From contig OY727096.1 of assembly GCA_963402885.1 (NCBI GenBank), positions 12,877,820 through 12,941,819 on the forward strand: DNA of 64,000 nucleotides. The letters run 5' to 3'. The translations under genes were made by a program, and so were the position numbers. A model generated the notes under the pieces. The model was not told the DNA's origin and made no database searches. It saw only the letters and a program-made list of their open reading frames with translations. Every line of letters starts with the position of its first letter. Within the stretch, counting starts at the first letter, position 1. This stretch comes from Antedon bifida (lineage: Eukaryota; Echinodermata; Crinoidea; Comatulida; Antedonidae). Of the stretch, positions 10,029-20,720 are shown piece after piece.

Positions 10029-10192
10029 CTTGCAATCTTGTGCTTCCAGCAATAGCTGGGTAATTATGTATACCATGAAATTGAAAAAATTGAGCACCAT
10101 TACATGAAATTTGCCCACACGAATCCAGCATTTCCGTTCTCTGGACGAGGTGCACGCTGTTTTGCACTTTGACCTGCATTCTCCGGTTGATT
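10029..10192 (-). pseudogene. PKHD1L1-like: Decayed copy of the PAIAG exon, block A2
   Basis: Paralogue of 2890-3064 with the same splice borders. It reads NQPENAGQSAKQRAPRPENG and GFVWANFM, then TAA. About 11 bp is missing and several codons have changed. The exon for VTFAHF that should follow has been deleted from this block (TTTGTACC joins directly to TATAAGCATTC). Confidence 0.75.
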
Positions 10193-10697
10193 CTGAAATA
10201 TTTACATGAAAATGTTAATGGAAAAATGTAATATTTTAATCAGAATTTATAAATTACGTAACTGATTACACAATGGAATGGCATTATCAGTACACGTTAA
10301 GAAGAAGGAGGTAGAAGAGTAAGAAAGTCCTTTGACAAATTTCCTTTCGAGTGAAAGTCAAGTATGCATATACTGTATAATATCTATACATTGATTTTAT
10401 TTGACAGAATGCAAAATAGAGTTCCCCAAAATGAAAATATAATAAAAATTGAAATACAGAAAAAAAAAAAAACATCTTTTAAAATGAATAATAAAAATGT
10501 TCATATTTATTGAAACTGTTTATATCTTTTCTTTTTTTTTTTTGGTTTCCCACTTTTATTTCATCGTCATTAACATTGTTTCATTCATTATGATTTTTAC
10601 ATTTATACATTATCTAATCTAATTCATCATAATTACATAATATATACAGTATTCGGTTTGTAACATGCTATTTAATGTTAAATCTTACTGAACCTAC

Positions 10698-11176
10698 CTG
10701 TAACTCATCGCAATCAAAGAACAGGCTTGTACCAATTATAAACGTCCATTCTCACACATACTTATCAACAGCTTCATGACTAAGAGAAGATGGCTCAATG
10801 ACAAATGGCATCACCCCGATGTTGTTGTCAGCAAGAACAAGATCAGTCATTTACAACGGAACTCGAAATTTGGAAAAAGACTCCATAATCCCAATTCTTC
10901 CAGATGAAGAAATTGGCAATCTGTGTGCAGTCTCTCTGACCATCCCTCGTCATGAACACCGTGCAAAGAAGTATGGCCTTCGTTGTTGCTCCATTGACTT
11001 TCAACGTCACAATCTCCCCACTGACATGGTACAGCACCATCTCAGAGCCTACCACAGTGTTGTCTTGTAGGATGACATCTCTGGAGCTCTCAATTTCAAT
11101 ACCTGCTGGCCACGATATATCCTCAGCATTGTAGCGGTCTTGATATGTACCAGGAAAGACAGAACAGCAGATTAAT
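10698..11176 (-). pseudogene. PKHD1L1-like: Fibrocystin-L-like GTYQDR / WDYG exon, one frameshift, block A2
   Basis: This is a 479 bp exon with acceptor CATTTTAG and donor GTAGGTTCAG. It encodes PGTYQDRYNAEDISWPAGIE, QDNTVVGSEMVLYHVSGE, TRDGQRDCTQIANFFIWKN and WDYGVFFQISSSVVND. It then continues in a shifted frame with LVLADNNIGVMPFVIEPSS. P-G-T-Y-Q-x-R, V-x-G-S-E-x-x-x-Y-H-V-x-G-E and W-x-x-W-D-Y-G-x-x-F-Q are strong PKHD1L1 beta-helix signatures. A stop follows VDKYV. It is the fullest copy of this exon in unit 1; A1 has lost most of it. Confidence 0.87.
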
Positions 11177-11229
11177 CTAAAATGTAAGTTACTATATAAG
11201 GGAAAGAGAAGTATTTTGGCATTGCTTAC

Positions 11230-11375
11230 CTGCTCCAACTGTGTGGTGAATTACATTATCCTGAATTGTTAGTCCTGAAGTACCAAACATCCCGATAGCA
11301 GGACTGAAGCCATTATGAAATGTATACAACCGCTGGACCTTCTACAGTAACTTCTCCAATATCCAAGAAAGCAAC
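11230..11375 (-). pseudogene. PKHD1L1-like: FHNGFSPAIG exon, 5' end lost, block A2
   Basis: The donor GTAAGCAATG is intact and the exon keeps GFSPAIGMFGTSGLTIQDN and VIHHTVGAG, the part deleted in A1. It lacks 8 bp (CGTGAATA) before TTTCATAATGG, and its acceptor side is gone: homology stops at GGTTGC near 11375. A1 and A2 therefore carry complementary damage in the same exon. Confidence 0.82.
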
Positions 11376-12419
11376 CTAAGGGAACATTATACTTACCCGT
11401 TGATTAAGTTAATTAACAATTGGGATGAAATATTTTACAGTACTTTGTACTTAATTTATTATTAACATTAAAACATATTTTAGTGTAAATTAAAAATAAT
11501 TTTATTTTATAGTTGTTTATTTATAATTTAATTTAGCATTTACTTAAACTATAGGCTTAATATAATTAAGTTAAGTTATCTTGCCCAGTGGGCTAGTCAC
11601 AACAAAAACAAAAATCAAGCCCTGCTGAAATGGAAGCCTTATAGCCTTTTTTTTATAAAAAGAAGAATTATCTGCAATTGCGCCATTGGCTGCAACAGTA
11701 TTTTTAATTAATGATTTATGGTTTTTTTCAAATAACTACTGCATATATCACAATATATCACTTTTTAACAATTAGCCAGTAAATCATGGTCTGGTGTTAA
11801 CATTCTGAATTTTCCACTGATGCAGTGATGCCTGAATTTCACTACACTGCATAAAATATTAGTAAGCCTATTATAAGATTACCTTTTCCTTCAAATAGAA
11901 TACAGTAAATGTCCATCTGGGTCTTGTCTTCTAATATGCGATGCTTCAAAACACATATCCAGTCGTCTTCTGTTGGTCATTTTGAGATTTTTTTCTTCTG
12001 AAGAAACAATAACAATTCTACTAATTTTTTAATTAATTATTAATTATTAGGTCGTACAGACAGTGACCAACAACTTTATGTCTTGTCTGAAGAATCACCC
12101 AAGAACACAGACAAGTCAGCACAGATCTCGAATTATAAAATATTGCTTATTGAATCGATCAAAAGATGTGTACGGCGTAACAGTTAGCGTTATTTAAATA
12201 TTCCTTGTTTTTAACTATATAAATATTGACTTTTTGGAACTGAAGTTGATTTATAAAAAGCATATAGGCCTATTTACATCGTATTTGTTACATATAACCC
12301 TGAATAGTCTTTGGTTTGGTGTTTAATATAGGACATGCGGATAGATTGTACTGTGTTTATTAGGTATTGGTATATAGGCTAGGCCAATACTAGGATGATA
12401 GGTCCCAGCATGTACTGTA
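11376..12419. other. AT-rich non-coding stretch
   Basis: Nothing codable is supported. The stretch is rich in A/T runs and TTAATTAATTA motifs, with no splice-bordered open exon of useful length on either strand. Confidence 0.6.
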
Positions 12420-13060
12420 GGCTATAGCCTGCTGGGCCTAAAAAAAAATAAACCTTAAACCAAAATTACATTTCCTAGTTTTTAGAATGAAAGCTGTCTA
12501 CAGAAAAACCAATTGATATCTAAGCTAGGCCTAATTGAATATAGGGTCTTCGGCCTAGGCCTAGGCTAGCTTGATACTAGACTAACGATATAGCCTTTAT
12601 AGTAATAATACTAGCCTAGGCCCTAGCTAGGACTTATAGGCCTAACCCATTCCCATAAAAGAAAGAAGAAGAAAACAGATCTGTCATATAGGCCTAGCTA
12701 GCCTAACTAGGCCTAGGCTAGAGCTATAATAGACTATAGGCCTAGTAGGCCTAGAGCTAATACTAGGCCTAGGCCTATTATTATGATTAGGCCTAGGCCT
12801 AGCCTAGGCCTATTCTATTGTTGCAACCACTTTACCTTAAAAAAACAATTTGTATCCAAAGCTAATTTGATACGAAGACATCCTTCCACATTCCAATAAA
12901 AAAACTACTAGCTAGGGGCCTAGGCCTAGCTAAGTATAAAAAGTGTATTGCTATACAATACAATACAACGGATGGGAAGGCCTAGGCCTAGGCTAGGCCG
13001 AAATCAAACTTCCCCGCAGGAGGTTCGTGCAAAAAAACACTTAAATAGGCCTAGGCCTGG
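12420..13060. repeat. GGCCTA palindromic cluster 1
   Basis: Dozens of copies of the hexamer family TAGGCC / GGCCTA occur. Many form AGGCCTAGGCCT palindromes, interspersed with CTAGCTAG. Unit 2 differs by gains and losses of single motif copies (for example around 12560-12620 against 43815-43890), as expected for slippage or copying among short palindromes. No coding sense is apparent. Confidence 0.85.
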
Positions 13061-14424
13061 ACCCACACTTTTTGAGACTCGTCAACTTATTGTTTAAGAA
13101 TGCAGATATTTTTTGCCCCGTCGATATAAAACATTTTCCCGTAGAAGTAATTATTAGTTTATTACTAATTTTTCTGTTAAGGTAGCCTAGTATAAGTATA
13201 GGATTTGGTAAATCATTATTTTAATACAAATAAATATAAGTAGAACCACCAGAACTATTTCCGCTATACAGCCCTATTTAAAAATGGCCTGGTCTAAATT
13301 AACATTCTACCTACTAGGGGAACGTAGGTTGGCCGAGGCACTCTGCTTGACTTTCTAGGCCCCCCACACTACAAGTCCTAGGCCTACCCGTTAGGCCAAT
13401 TTCTCTCGCGTTGTGGTAATAAGGATACGCAGCTAAAGTGAATTTCCTCCGCTACACACTGAACCACGAGCTAAGCCTACATATTTACCGATACTCGTCA
13501 ATTTATTTTTTATGGCATCAATGCTACACATTTTGCCCATTGTTAATACATTTTCTCGTACTAAAAGTACTTATTAATTTAATTCATTATGTCTATACTT
13601 TATTTATTTAGATATTTAGTTTCCGTTTCTTGTTGAATAAACTGCAAATAAATAAAGCTATTGTATTTCTAAAGGTTCCTTTAGCAAAATGGAATCATCT
13701 TTCCTATAGTATATAAGAATACAAAAATATTTAGGATCTCGCTATTTATCTGGGCGATGTAGTCTGTGGGGTTAAAGAATACTCGAGCGGAAGAATGCAA
13801 CACATAATAACCATATCTATTACCAGTAAAACAGCGTCCTCTCTTATTATTTCGCGTAGGTTTCAAATAACGGGGGAAAAAAGTTAAGTAATATCTAATT
13901 AATGACTAATAATTACATTACATTTTAATATTTAATAGCATAAGTGTGTTCCACTCATAAAAGAGTATTTAATTCCAAAATTGTAATACAGTATATCGAA
14001 AAGTTTGATTTTTATTAGTGATAGAAATTAATTAGTATTATTTGGATAAAATAAAACTGTAAAAACATCATTCAAAAACCATCGTGGAAAAATACTTAAC
14101 CAACTTCAATTTTGTTCAAATTTGGTACAATAATTCTATATGTATTTATTTATCTTTAGTAAAAAAATTGGGTAATTTACTAGAATTTTAGATGATTTGG
14201 ACATTTTTTATCTTTCAAAATATGATGCCTATGGTTCTATTATACATTTACAACATTTTTTTTACTAAAAGTGCGCCTAAGTTATTTAAAAAAAAAACTT
14301 GATACTAGTATTTTTCTTTTACATTATAACATTTGTGTAGTAAATTTTTCTTCTCATAAGCTATTATAGTGTAGGCCCTACATTTATATTATAGTAGAAC
14401 CCCTCGTTTAATTGGGGACAGCTC
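13061..14424. other. Non-coding stretch
   Basis: AT-rich sequence with a few more GGCCTA motifs near 13370-13400. No exon, RNA gene or transposon boundary could be supported. Confidence 0.55.
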
Positions 14425-14935
14425 TTTTTACTATTTCATCTTAACGTCTGTTTTTTTAACATTCGCCATTTACATTGCAAATTATAAATGGTATTATTAT
14501 TTTTTAGTGGATTTAGAATAGCTAGAACATGTGTGATAGTAGTTTTGACTACACTATATCAGGGAAGAGTGAGATTAAAGCAGTCGTGAATTAAAATTTC
14601 AATAAAATTTGTCAACAAATATAATTTTACTATTTCGCCTTAACGTCTGTTTTTTTAACATTCGCCATTTAGGCCTAGGCCTACATCGCATTATAAATGG
14701 TATTATAATTCATACTGGATTTGGAATAGCTAGAACAGTGTGTAGTTTAAACTATACTATATCAGGGGAATGAACGTGAATTAAAATGTCCATAACATTT
14801 GTCAACAAATATAATTTTGCGATTTCGCCTTAACGTCTGTTTTTTTTTTACATTCGCCATTTGCATTATAAATGGTATTATTTTTATAATGGATTTGGAA
14901 TAGCTAGAACATGTGTGTAGATCTTTTCCAGATGG
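14425..14935. repeat. Three tandem copies of a ~195 bp repeat
   Basis: The phrase TTAACGTCTGTTTTTTT plus ATTCGCCATTT begins at 14441, 14640 and 14830, giving periods of about 199 and 190 bp. Each copy continues with ATAAATGGTATTAT, GGATTTxGAATAGCTAGAACA and a shared TCAACAAATATAATTTT link. The middle copy has a GGCCTAGGCCTA insertion. It has no coding content. Confidence 0.85.
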
Positions 14936-15719
14936 ATTTCTTTTCGAGATTTCTTTCAAACTAAATGAGGGGATCTGCTAGGTTCCCGCCCGGAGAAATA
15001 GTTTTTCTTACAAGATTTGAATAATCAACAATATCAACATTCAACAGTGTGGCGTGTTGACCGCAATGAATAACAATACCATCTTCCCCACTACACCTGC
15101 ACCAACTCATTTGCATAATAACGCACGGCATACCAACTGATCAATATTTGTATAGGAGTAGCAATCAATAGGTTGGTTGGATGGCTGCTGTTGTTCATCA
15201 TTTAATTCATTGTATCAGTTGTTTTGATTTTTCATGATCAATTATTCACTTAATTCATTTCATTTATTCATGATCAAACACAGTAAAATGTAGTACATGG
15301 TTTCGAATAATGTTCGTTTGTTCAAAGTTAATAATTCAATTTCAAAAAAAATTGTGAAATTATTTATTACAATAATGCATATGTATTTAAATAAATAGAG
15401 AGAATACACTAGCCAGGCTAGGCATCGGCATCTTTACACATTTCTATTTATTTGTTCATAATTTTCTGACATAACTAAGGTGTTCTTAGAATTGAGGGCG
15501 CCAAACATAAAATTTACGAGATCGGAAAGAGGCGGGAAGCCAAAAAAAATGATGGTGTGCTCCCTTGCCTCTAGCACGGTAAGGCTCTCTCACAGCCTTG
15601 GGGGTACCACACATCAGATGCTTTGATGTTATTGCCTCATAATGTGTGGTGGAAAGGGGGACGTTTAAATCTGTGAACCCCAAACACAGAAGCTCGCATA
15701 GCTTTAACTCTTTTCCACC

Positions 15720-15787
15720 GACCGGCATGGGGTTTGAACCCACGATAATCGTGTTCCACGACGCTCTACCAACTGAGCTACCCGGCC
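15720..15787 (-). tRNA. tRNA-like sequence (pseudo-tRNA or SINE head)
   Basis: On the minus strand the 68 nt body has a perfect A box (TAGCTCAGTTGG) inside a D arm GCTC...GAGC. It also has a B box (GGTTCAAACCC) with a paired T stem GTGGG/CCCAT. The acceptor arms GGCCGGG and GCCGGTC pair at most positions. The anticodon arm is 3-4 nt too short, so it is probably not a working tRNA. Pol III promoter potential is intact. Confidence 0.6.
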
Positions 15788-15831
15788 CTCTGGTTAATAG
15801 CAAGGTTAAAACTAGATTCGTTTCCTCAAAA

Positions 15832-15880
15832 TTACGTCATGAATATGCAAATTTATGACGTAACGATTAGAATGACGTAA
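15832..15880. promoter_or_regulatory. TTACGTCAT / ATGACGTAA palindrome with octamer
   Basis: TTACGTCAT (15832-15840) and ATGACGTAA (15855-15863) face each other around ATGCAAAT (15845-15852). A third ATGACGTAA follows at 15872-15880. These resemble CRE/ATF sites and a POU octamer. They sit between the two divergent tRNA-like sequences, upstream of both, and are unchanged in unit 2. A regulatory role is inference. Confidence 0.5.
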
Positions 15881-15928
15881 TATGAAGCGCGTATAAGACT
15901 ATACTATTGTCACCTTTTATTACTCGTG

Positions 15929-16032
15929 TACATTGTGGCATAACGGGTAGTGCTCTAGTAACTATCGTTTGGATTGAATTCTCTCAGCTCTACTGGCTGG
16001 GGTTCGAATCTCTACGGATTTCTTTTTTTTTT
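15929..16032 (+). tRNA. Second tRNA-like Pol III unit with T-run
   Basis: A box TGGCATAACGG (15936-15946) and B box GGTTCGAATC (16001-16010) stand about 55 nt apart. A run of T after 16021 could terminate Pol III. The expected acceptor stem does not pair, so this is tRNA-derived and not a functional tRNA. It may be a SINE or a degenerate class II tRNA. Confidence 0.55.
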
Positions 16033-16689
16033 AAATAAATATAAAATGCTTTTCTTTTATTTTGAAAGAGAGATATTTAGAGAGTCAGGTTAATTTAGGA
16101 TAATATAATGTAAAAGATTAACAACATCAAAATTCAACAGTGTGGCGCGTTGACCGCCGCGAATGACTAACAATTGAATGTCAGAAAAAAAGGAATTACG
16201 GTATAGTTCTCTTTGTTACGTGTTTAGAAAAGAATTTATATCTCATCGTTGGTGGTATGTCGGCGTTGTTATGCAAATGGTTTGTACAGGTGTAGTGGGA
16301 AAGATGGTATTCCAACCGTTTTAAACCAAAATATCGGCTAAATATATTCTTTTTTGCGTTTCAACATATATGTTAATGATTCCAATTACGATACAAACTT
16401 TTTTTTTATTTTGTAGGTAAAATGGCAGATATAACCCTTTTTGTCTTTCCCCTTAACGTTTTCATACCACAATCGCTGTGCTAAGGGGAATTTATTATAT
16501 TACCCTTAAGGCCATTTTACACTAAAAAGAGGGAAGTAAAATCAACCGATTGACCCCTATCTAAGTTTATTTTCTGTCAATCCTTAAGGCTACAATTTAT
16601 ATAAAACAAAATAATTAAATGGTTAAATTCTGTTTCACAAAATTTATAAATAATTTTAGGTCCTAGAGGCATGTCTTTTAATTTGTTGT
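16033..16689. other. Non-coding stretch
   Basis: Apart from the right-hand arm of the inverted repeat (to 16317), nothing is recognised. A small hairpin CCCCTTA...TAAGGGG lies at about 16450-16490. Confidence 0.5.
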
Positions 16690-16995
16690 CGGTGTCTTCT
16701 ATTCTAGGCCTAGAAGGCCTAGCCTAGGTCTAAGTGATGCGGCCTTTGCCGCCTGGCTGGGCGTGAGGTGAGTTGGTACCAATTTTAAAAACTAGTTGCA
16801 TAGGCCTAGTCAGCTAAGCTAAAAGGTTAGGCCTTAGCCTATTATAGTCGCCGCATAGTACTGTATATCGCTATTAATTAGGGCCAAAATTAAATAACTA
16901 GCCTAGGGGCCTAGCTTAGGCCTATTTAGCTTATTTTTCTTAGGCTAGGCCCTAGCCTAAGCCTAGCTAGGTAGGCCTAGAATAGGCCTAGTAGA
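16690..16995. repeat. GGCCTA palindromic cluster 2
   Basis: A second cluster of AGGCCTAG, CTAGGCC and CTTAGGC motifs, directly beside the hAT-like element's left end. It is not coding. Confidence 0.8.
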
Positions 16996-17030
16996 TATTC
17001 GCCCAGGATTCGCGTATGGGTGTTAAACGG

Positions 17031-19350
17031 CAGGGGTGGCGCCAGGATCTTCCCGACGCGGGGGCTACATTCCCCGACGAGGGGGCTATGCGAGCGAAGC
17101 GAGCATCACTAGGCTGGGGGCCCGGGGGCCGCCAAGGGCCCCCGGAAGCAACGCGTTCTAGCGTCATTTGAGGTCTTTTTAATCAGATTTAGGGTAGCCA
17201 TTTTTTCCATTTTTTATAATGCATAAATAAAATACTGCGTGCAAAAAAACGATGCGCGATGACTGTTTCAATCCATATTTTTCAATTTAAAAAATAAAAG
17301 TTCAAAGAAAATTTAGAAAAATAGAGTTGGAGGTCCCGGAAATTGGACTTATTATACTTCAAAACATGAAACAAAATATATAAGTCCCTATCATGGTTGT
17401 GACTGAGCTAAGAAATGTTTGAAAAATAGAGATGTTAGGTCCCGGAAAATGTACTTCTTGTTCTTCGAAATATGACCAGCTTTATTGTTGGGGCTGAGCT
17501 AAAAAAATGTTTAAAACTAGAGCTGCAGGTCTTCAAAAAAATTGCATTTTATACTTTGGAAACATCAGGCCTAGAGGCTTAAAAAACGCAAGCGTAGACC
17601 TTTTTCAGTCGGGGAAATAAGTTTATTCCTCCCAGGTGTATGCGTGCGTACCATCTGGACTACTTCCGCGAGTGGTGAGAAATTCATGACATACAGGATA
17701 TTGAAAAATGTAATAACTTAGCTATAATAAGATGTTGGCTAAGCGAAAAGGGCATGTTTTTTTGTTTAGTAATGGATGAAAAATTTATTTTAGGTGCCCC
17801 ACGGTACAGAAGGTTACTTGTAAATTAAAAAATTGGTGAACATACGAACAATTTAACATAATTCGTTTTTGCTGTAGTGTAGCGTACGTCGACGCAGTAC
17901 ACGACGTAACCGTCGGTAAACTTCGCCTGGAAAATAACTACAGTACACATTTTGGTCCCTGGATGAAACATGATATCACGCGTCTCGACCCAACGTTGAA
18001 CGATTCGTACAAAGGGATACCGCCAGACAAGTGCGTACCTAGCTAATGTTTAGTAGTAAGTTAGATCGCTGGCAATAATGAATGCATAAAAGTGCATATT
18101 AGCCCTCTGACGTACTCTCACGGTCAATGGAACGTCGTGGTTTTCTAGGCGCTGAAGCTATATGAAGTGAACGCGAACGTTTTTTACTGTATATTATATT
18201 CCCCGACAAAAAGTACCCGTGTTCCCCGACGGGGGGGCTAGGCTCCTCGACGAGGGGGCTAGAGCCCCCGTACAATACGATTTGTTTTGAACAACAGTAA
18301 AATTAATTCATAGTGCGTAAGAACTTTTTCAGTGCGCGATCGCCTTCAACGCGCAGCAGCGGTGTTCATCCAACTGTTTCGGAATCGTCCACTCTTAGCG
18401 AGGGTTGTCAACGTTATTAATAATACGAAATCATAGCCTATAGGGGATAGGAGTAGGCTACCTAAGCCTAAATATATACATAAATCGTCAAATTCAGTAA
18501 CCATATTTTAAAATTCTTTGCTTATGGTATGCTGCACAGCATGTATAGCGTGGAGTCACTTCCCCACGTATAAATGGATTGGTCCGTAAAGTACCTTGAA
18601 CAATGTCGTATCGTACACTGAAGCCTAGCATCAGAAAGGACAATTTAAAATCATGAATTCATTAATGTAGTACACTGATTTGAGTTAATAGATAGACGAG
18701 AAGTATTATGAATATGTCAACGTTCATTAATATAACTTATATATGCAATACATAATGTTTTTAAATACAATTTTACAAAATACCTGACACACACATCCAA
18801 CAAGAGAAGCGGGAAATCGAAACGGAATGCGCTATGGTAAAGACAGGCTTTTCCAAAGCTCCTGTAAGGCTTGTCCTGATTAGACCACATAATAAAAAGA
18901 GCTTGTGCCGGTTACAACTTTTGTCCAATCAAATTTATTCTTATATAGATAGACAGCAAATTGAATTCCGAATCGATTGATAATTAATATAACGTGCTTA
19001 CTTTTATTCTGAGGGCGCTACAGATCTTTGAAGTATAAAGTGCCTCCAATATTATGTAAAAAACCGAAATTCACGCTGAGTACAACAGTGTATATTTTGC
19101 CTTCTGCCGATGGTTCAAACCGTTTACTGTACTTATAATTGGTGCCATCTTATAGGTTTTATCAAATCAAACAATTTGGTAGGTTATATAACTTTATTGG
19201 ATAACTATTGGAATTTCTAGAGCAGAAAAACACCTGAAAAACAGCCATTTTTATCATTTTGCGTAATCAAGAGTGGCGCGTCCCCGTTTATGCGACACAA
19301 AACAAATAGTATTGGGCCCCCCCCCCCCCCCCCCACTGGCGCCACCACTG
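17031..19350. mobile_element. hAT-like non-autonomous DNA transposon
   Basis: The left end begins CAGGGGTGGCGCCAG and the right end is CTGGCGCCACCACTG, near-perfect inverted termini. The element is flanked by an exact 8 bp target-site duplication TTAAACGG (17023-17030 and 19351-19358). An 8 bp duplication and CAG...CTG-type ends fit the hAT superfamily. GGGGGCT-rich subterminal repeats follow both ends, with a long C run on the right. No transposase frame remains. Inner inverted sequences (CAATACGATTTGTTTTG at 18277, inverted near 19310) suggest either an older nested element or subterminal structure. Unit 2 lacks that inner 1.05 kb and the left end. Confidence 0.88.
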
Positions 19351-19358
19351 TTAAACGG

Positions 19359-19902
19359 ATGATCGGGCCCACTTTTGTATGCGCACCAAACAAAAGGAGG
19401 CCTCCAAATAGCCATAAATAAACACAGAACTAAATGGCCATTAAACTAGTTTAGTATCTAGTCAAGTATCAGCCGCGCAATGTTTTTATGAATATAGTAA
19501 ATATTAATTAATTATTAAACAGCCGATAAATACTAATCAATGTGTCTTAATACAAAACAAATTTTACTAATCTAACATCTAGTTTTAATGATTAATTATA
19601 ATAATTAATCGTATATTTCTTTTTTTTACGTCTTTTCTTATTTCTGCATATCATTATTATACATGATACCCAAAACAACAAGGCTCATCTCATAAACACA
19701 ATATTTCCCGTTTTTTTAATTGTACTTCTTCATTTCTTATGCACTCGGAGTTTATAACTTGATACAGAAACCATAATCCTGTTATCGATAAAATGAATAT
19801 TAATTATTAATATTGGTAATGGTAACTAATAATAAATAAACTAATTTCCAACATTTAAAAAACACAAATTGCAGAATAAAACCAAAACGGAAACAAAACA
19901 AC
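19359..19902. other. AT-rich non-coding stretch
   Basis: No supported feature; many TTAATTA-type runs. It lies downstream of the poly(A) signal of the minus-strand transcript that ends near 19903. Confidence 0.55.
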
Positions 19903-20141
19903 TTTATTTATAAAAATCACACATACTTATTGGCACATGTAAAATAAAAAAAATAAAAAATGTACTGGCGTAACTGACGGCCGCAATAACTGGTGGCTGA
20001 AATGATCCCAAAAGAGTTATGTTGTCTGGTACTCGTTGTGTTAACATTAATAATGTCTTTTTCCTTTTCATATAGGCCTAGTGTCTGATGTGTTGATGGA
20101 GTAAATGTTCTTGGGCAGCTGGTTGCAGTTTTTCTCATTTT
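19903..20141 (-). CDS. Candidate distal terminal exon and 3' UTR of microexon gene
   Basis: On the minus strand the acceptor ATAGCCATAG (after 20141) leads in the shared splice phase to NEKNCNQLPKNIYSINTSD and TRPI, then TGA at 20068-20070. A poly(A) signal AATAAA lies at 19903-19908, followed by a T/G-rich stretch. The tail includes one tyrosine (NIYSI). Membership with the microexons at 22395-23668 is inferred from matching phase, strand and order. No database function is recognised. Confidence 0.45.
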
Positions 20142-20720
20142 CTATGGCTATATTGTTCTTAGTTGATGTCATATTCTAAATATGTAATTTGTATTGTCAT
20201 GACGTTGAAAATATTTAAATAACAATTGTCCATGTGGTTTTTAACATCTTTAGATTCATCTGATGTCCAAATCCAGTAAAAGTATTGGATTATTTTATTG
20301 ATGATTTGTTCTACTGTACAATCATGTAAGAATTAGAAATCTGGCTACTCGCTCAAAGCTGCTACAGTAATGTACTGTGTTAGGAATACTATTAATTGAA
20401 TCTAACATACACTGGATAGTTCCTAATTTCAGTCTGTTACACTAGTATTAATTTTAAGAATTTTATTAAGGAACATACTACACTAATTGTGCTTCATATT
20501 TTCATATTCATACCGGTAATTTTTTTAAAAACATTTGACGTTTTTAACATGTATGAAATCTATCTCCAGCAGGATCAATTGCAGGACAATTGTTCTTGTC
20601 TTATATGTGATGATTTTTATGTATAAATAAATGATCATAATGTAAAGAAAAATAAATTAGAAACATTGACATTCTAGCTGAAATACTTTGAAATATTTAA
20701 TCACTGAATAACTTAATAAA
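20142..20720. other. AT-rich non-coding stretch with LINE target site
   Basis: No gene seen. Position about 20494 (CACTAATTGTG) is the uninterrupted target where unit 2 carries the 3.7 kb LINE. Confidence 0.6.

Larger units (their letters stand above)
15026..16320. repeat. Inverted-repeat-flanked region holding two tRNA-like sequences
   Basis: About 65 bp at 15071-15138 (ACCATCTTCCCCACTACACC and onward through ATTTGCATAA) reappears inverted at about 16245-16317. In addition, TTCAACAGTGTGGCG-GTTGACCGC occurs in direct orientation at about 15040 and 16133. The bracketed 1.1 kb contains divergent tRNA-like sequences. It may be a composite short element, but no target-site duplication was identified. 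Confidence 0.6.

Noticed and set aside
10798-11070. 90-codon plus-strand frame
   Set aside because: Shadow of the minus-strand GTYQDR exon.
15720-15787. A functional tRNA gene
   Set aside because: The anticodon arm is too short for a standard 7-base loop and 5-base stem, and the acceptor stem has a mismatch next to the D arm.
15486-15803. 105-codon minus-strand frame with SSVGRASW motif
   Set aside because: This is the translation of the tRNA-like sequence; such read-throughs are a known artefact.
17031-19350. Transposase gene inside the hAT-like element
   Set aside because: No open frame of useful length or hAT motif was found on either strand.
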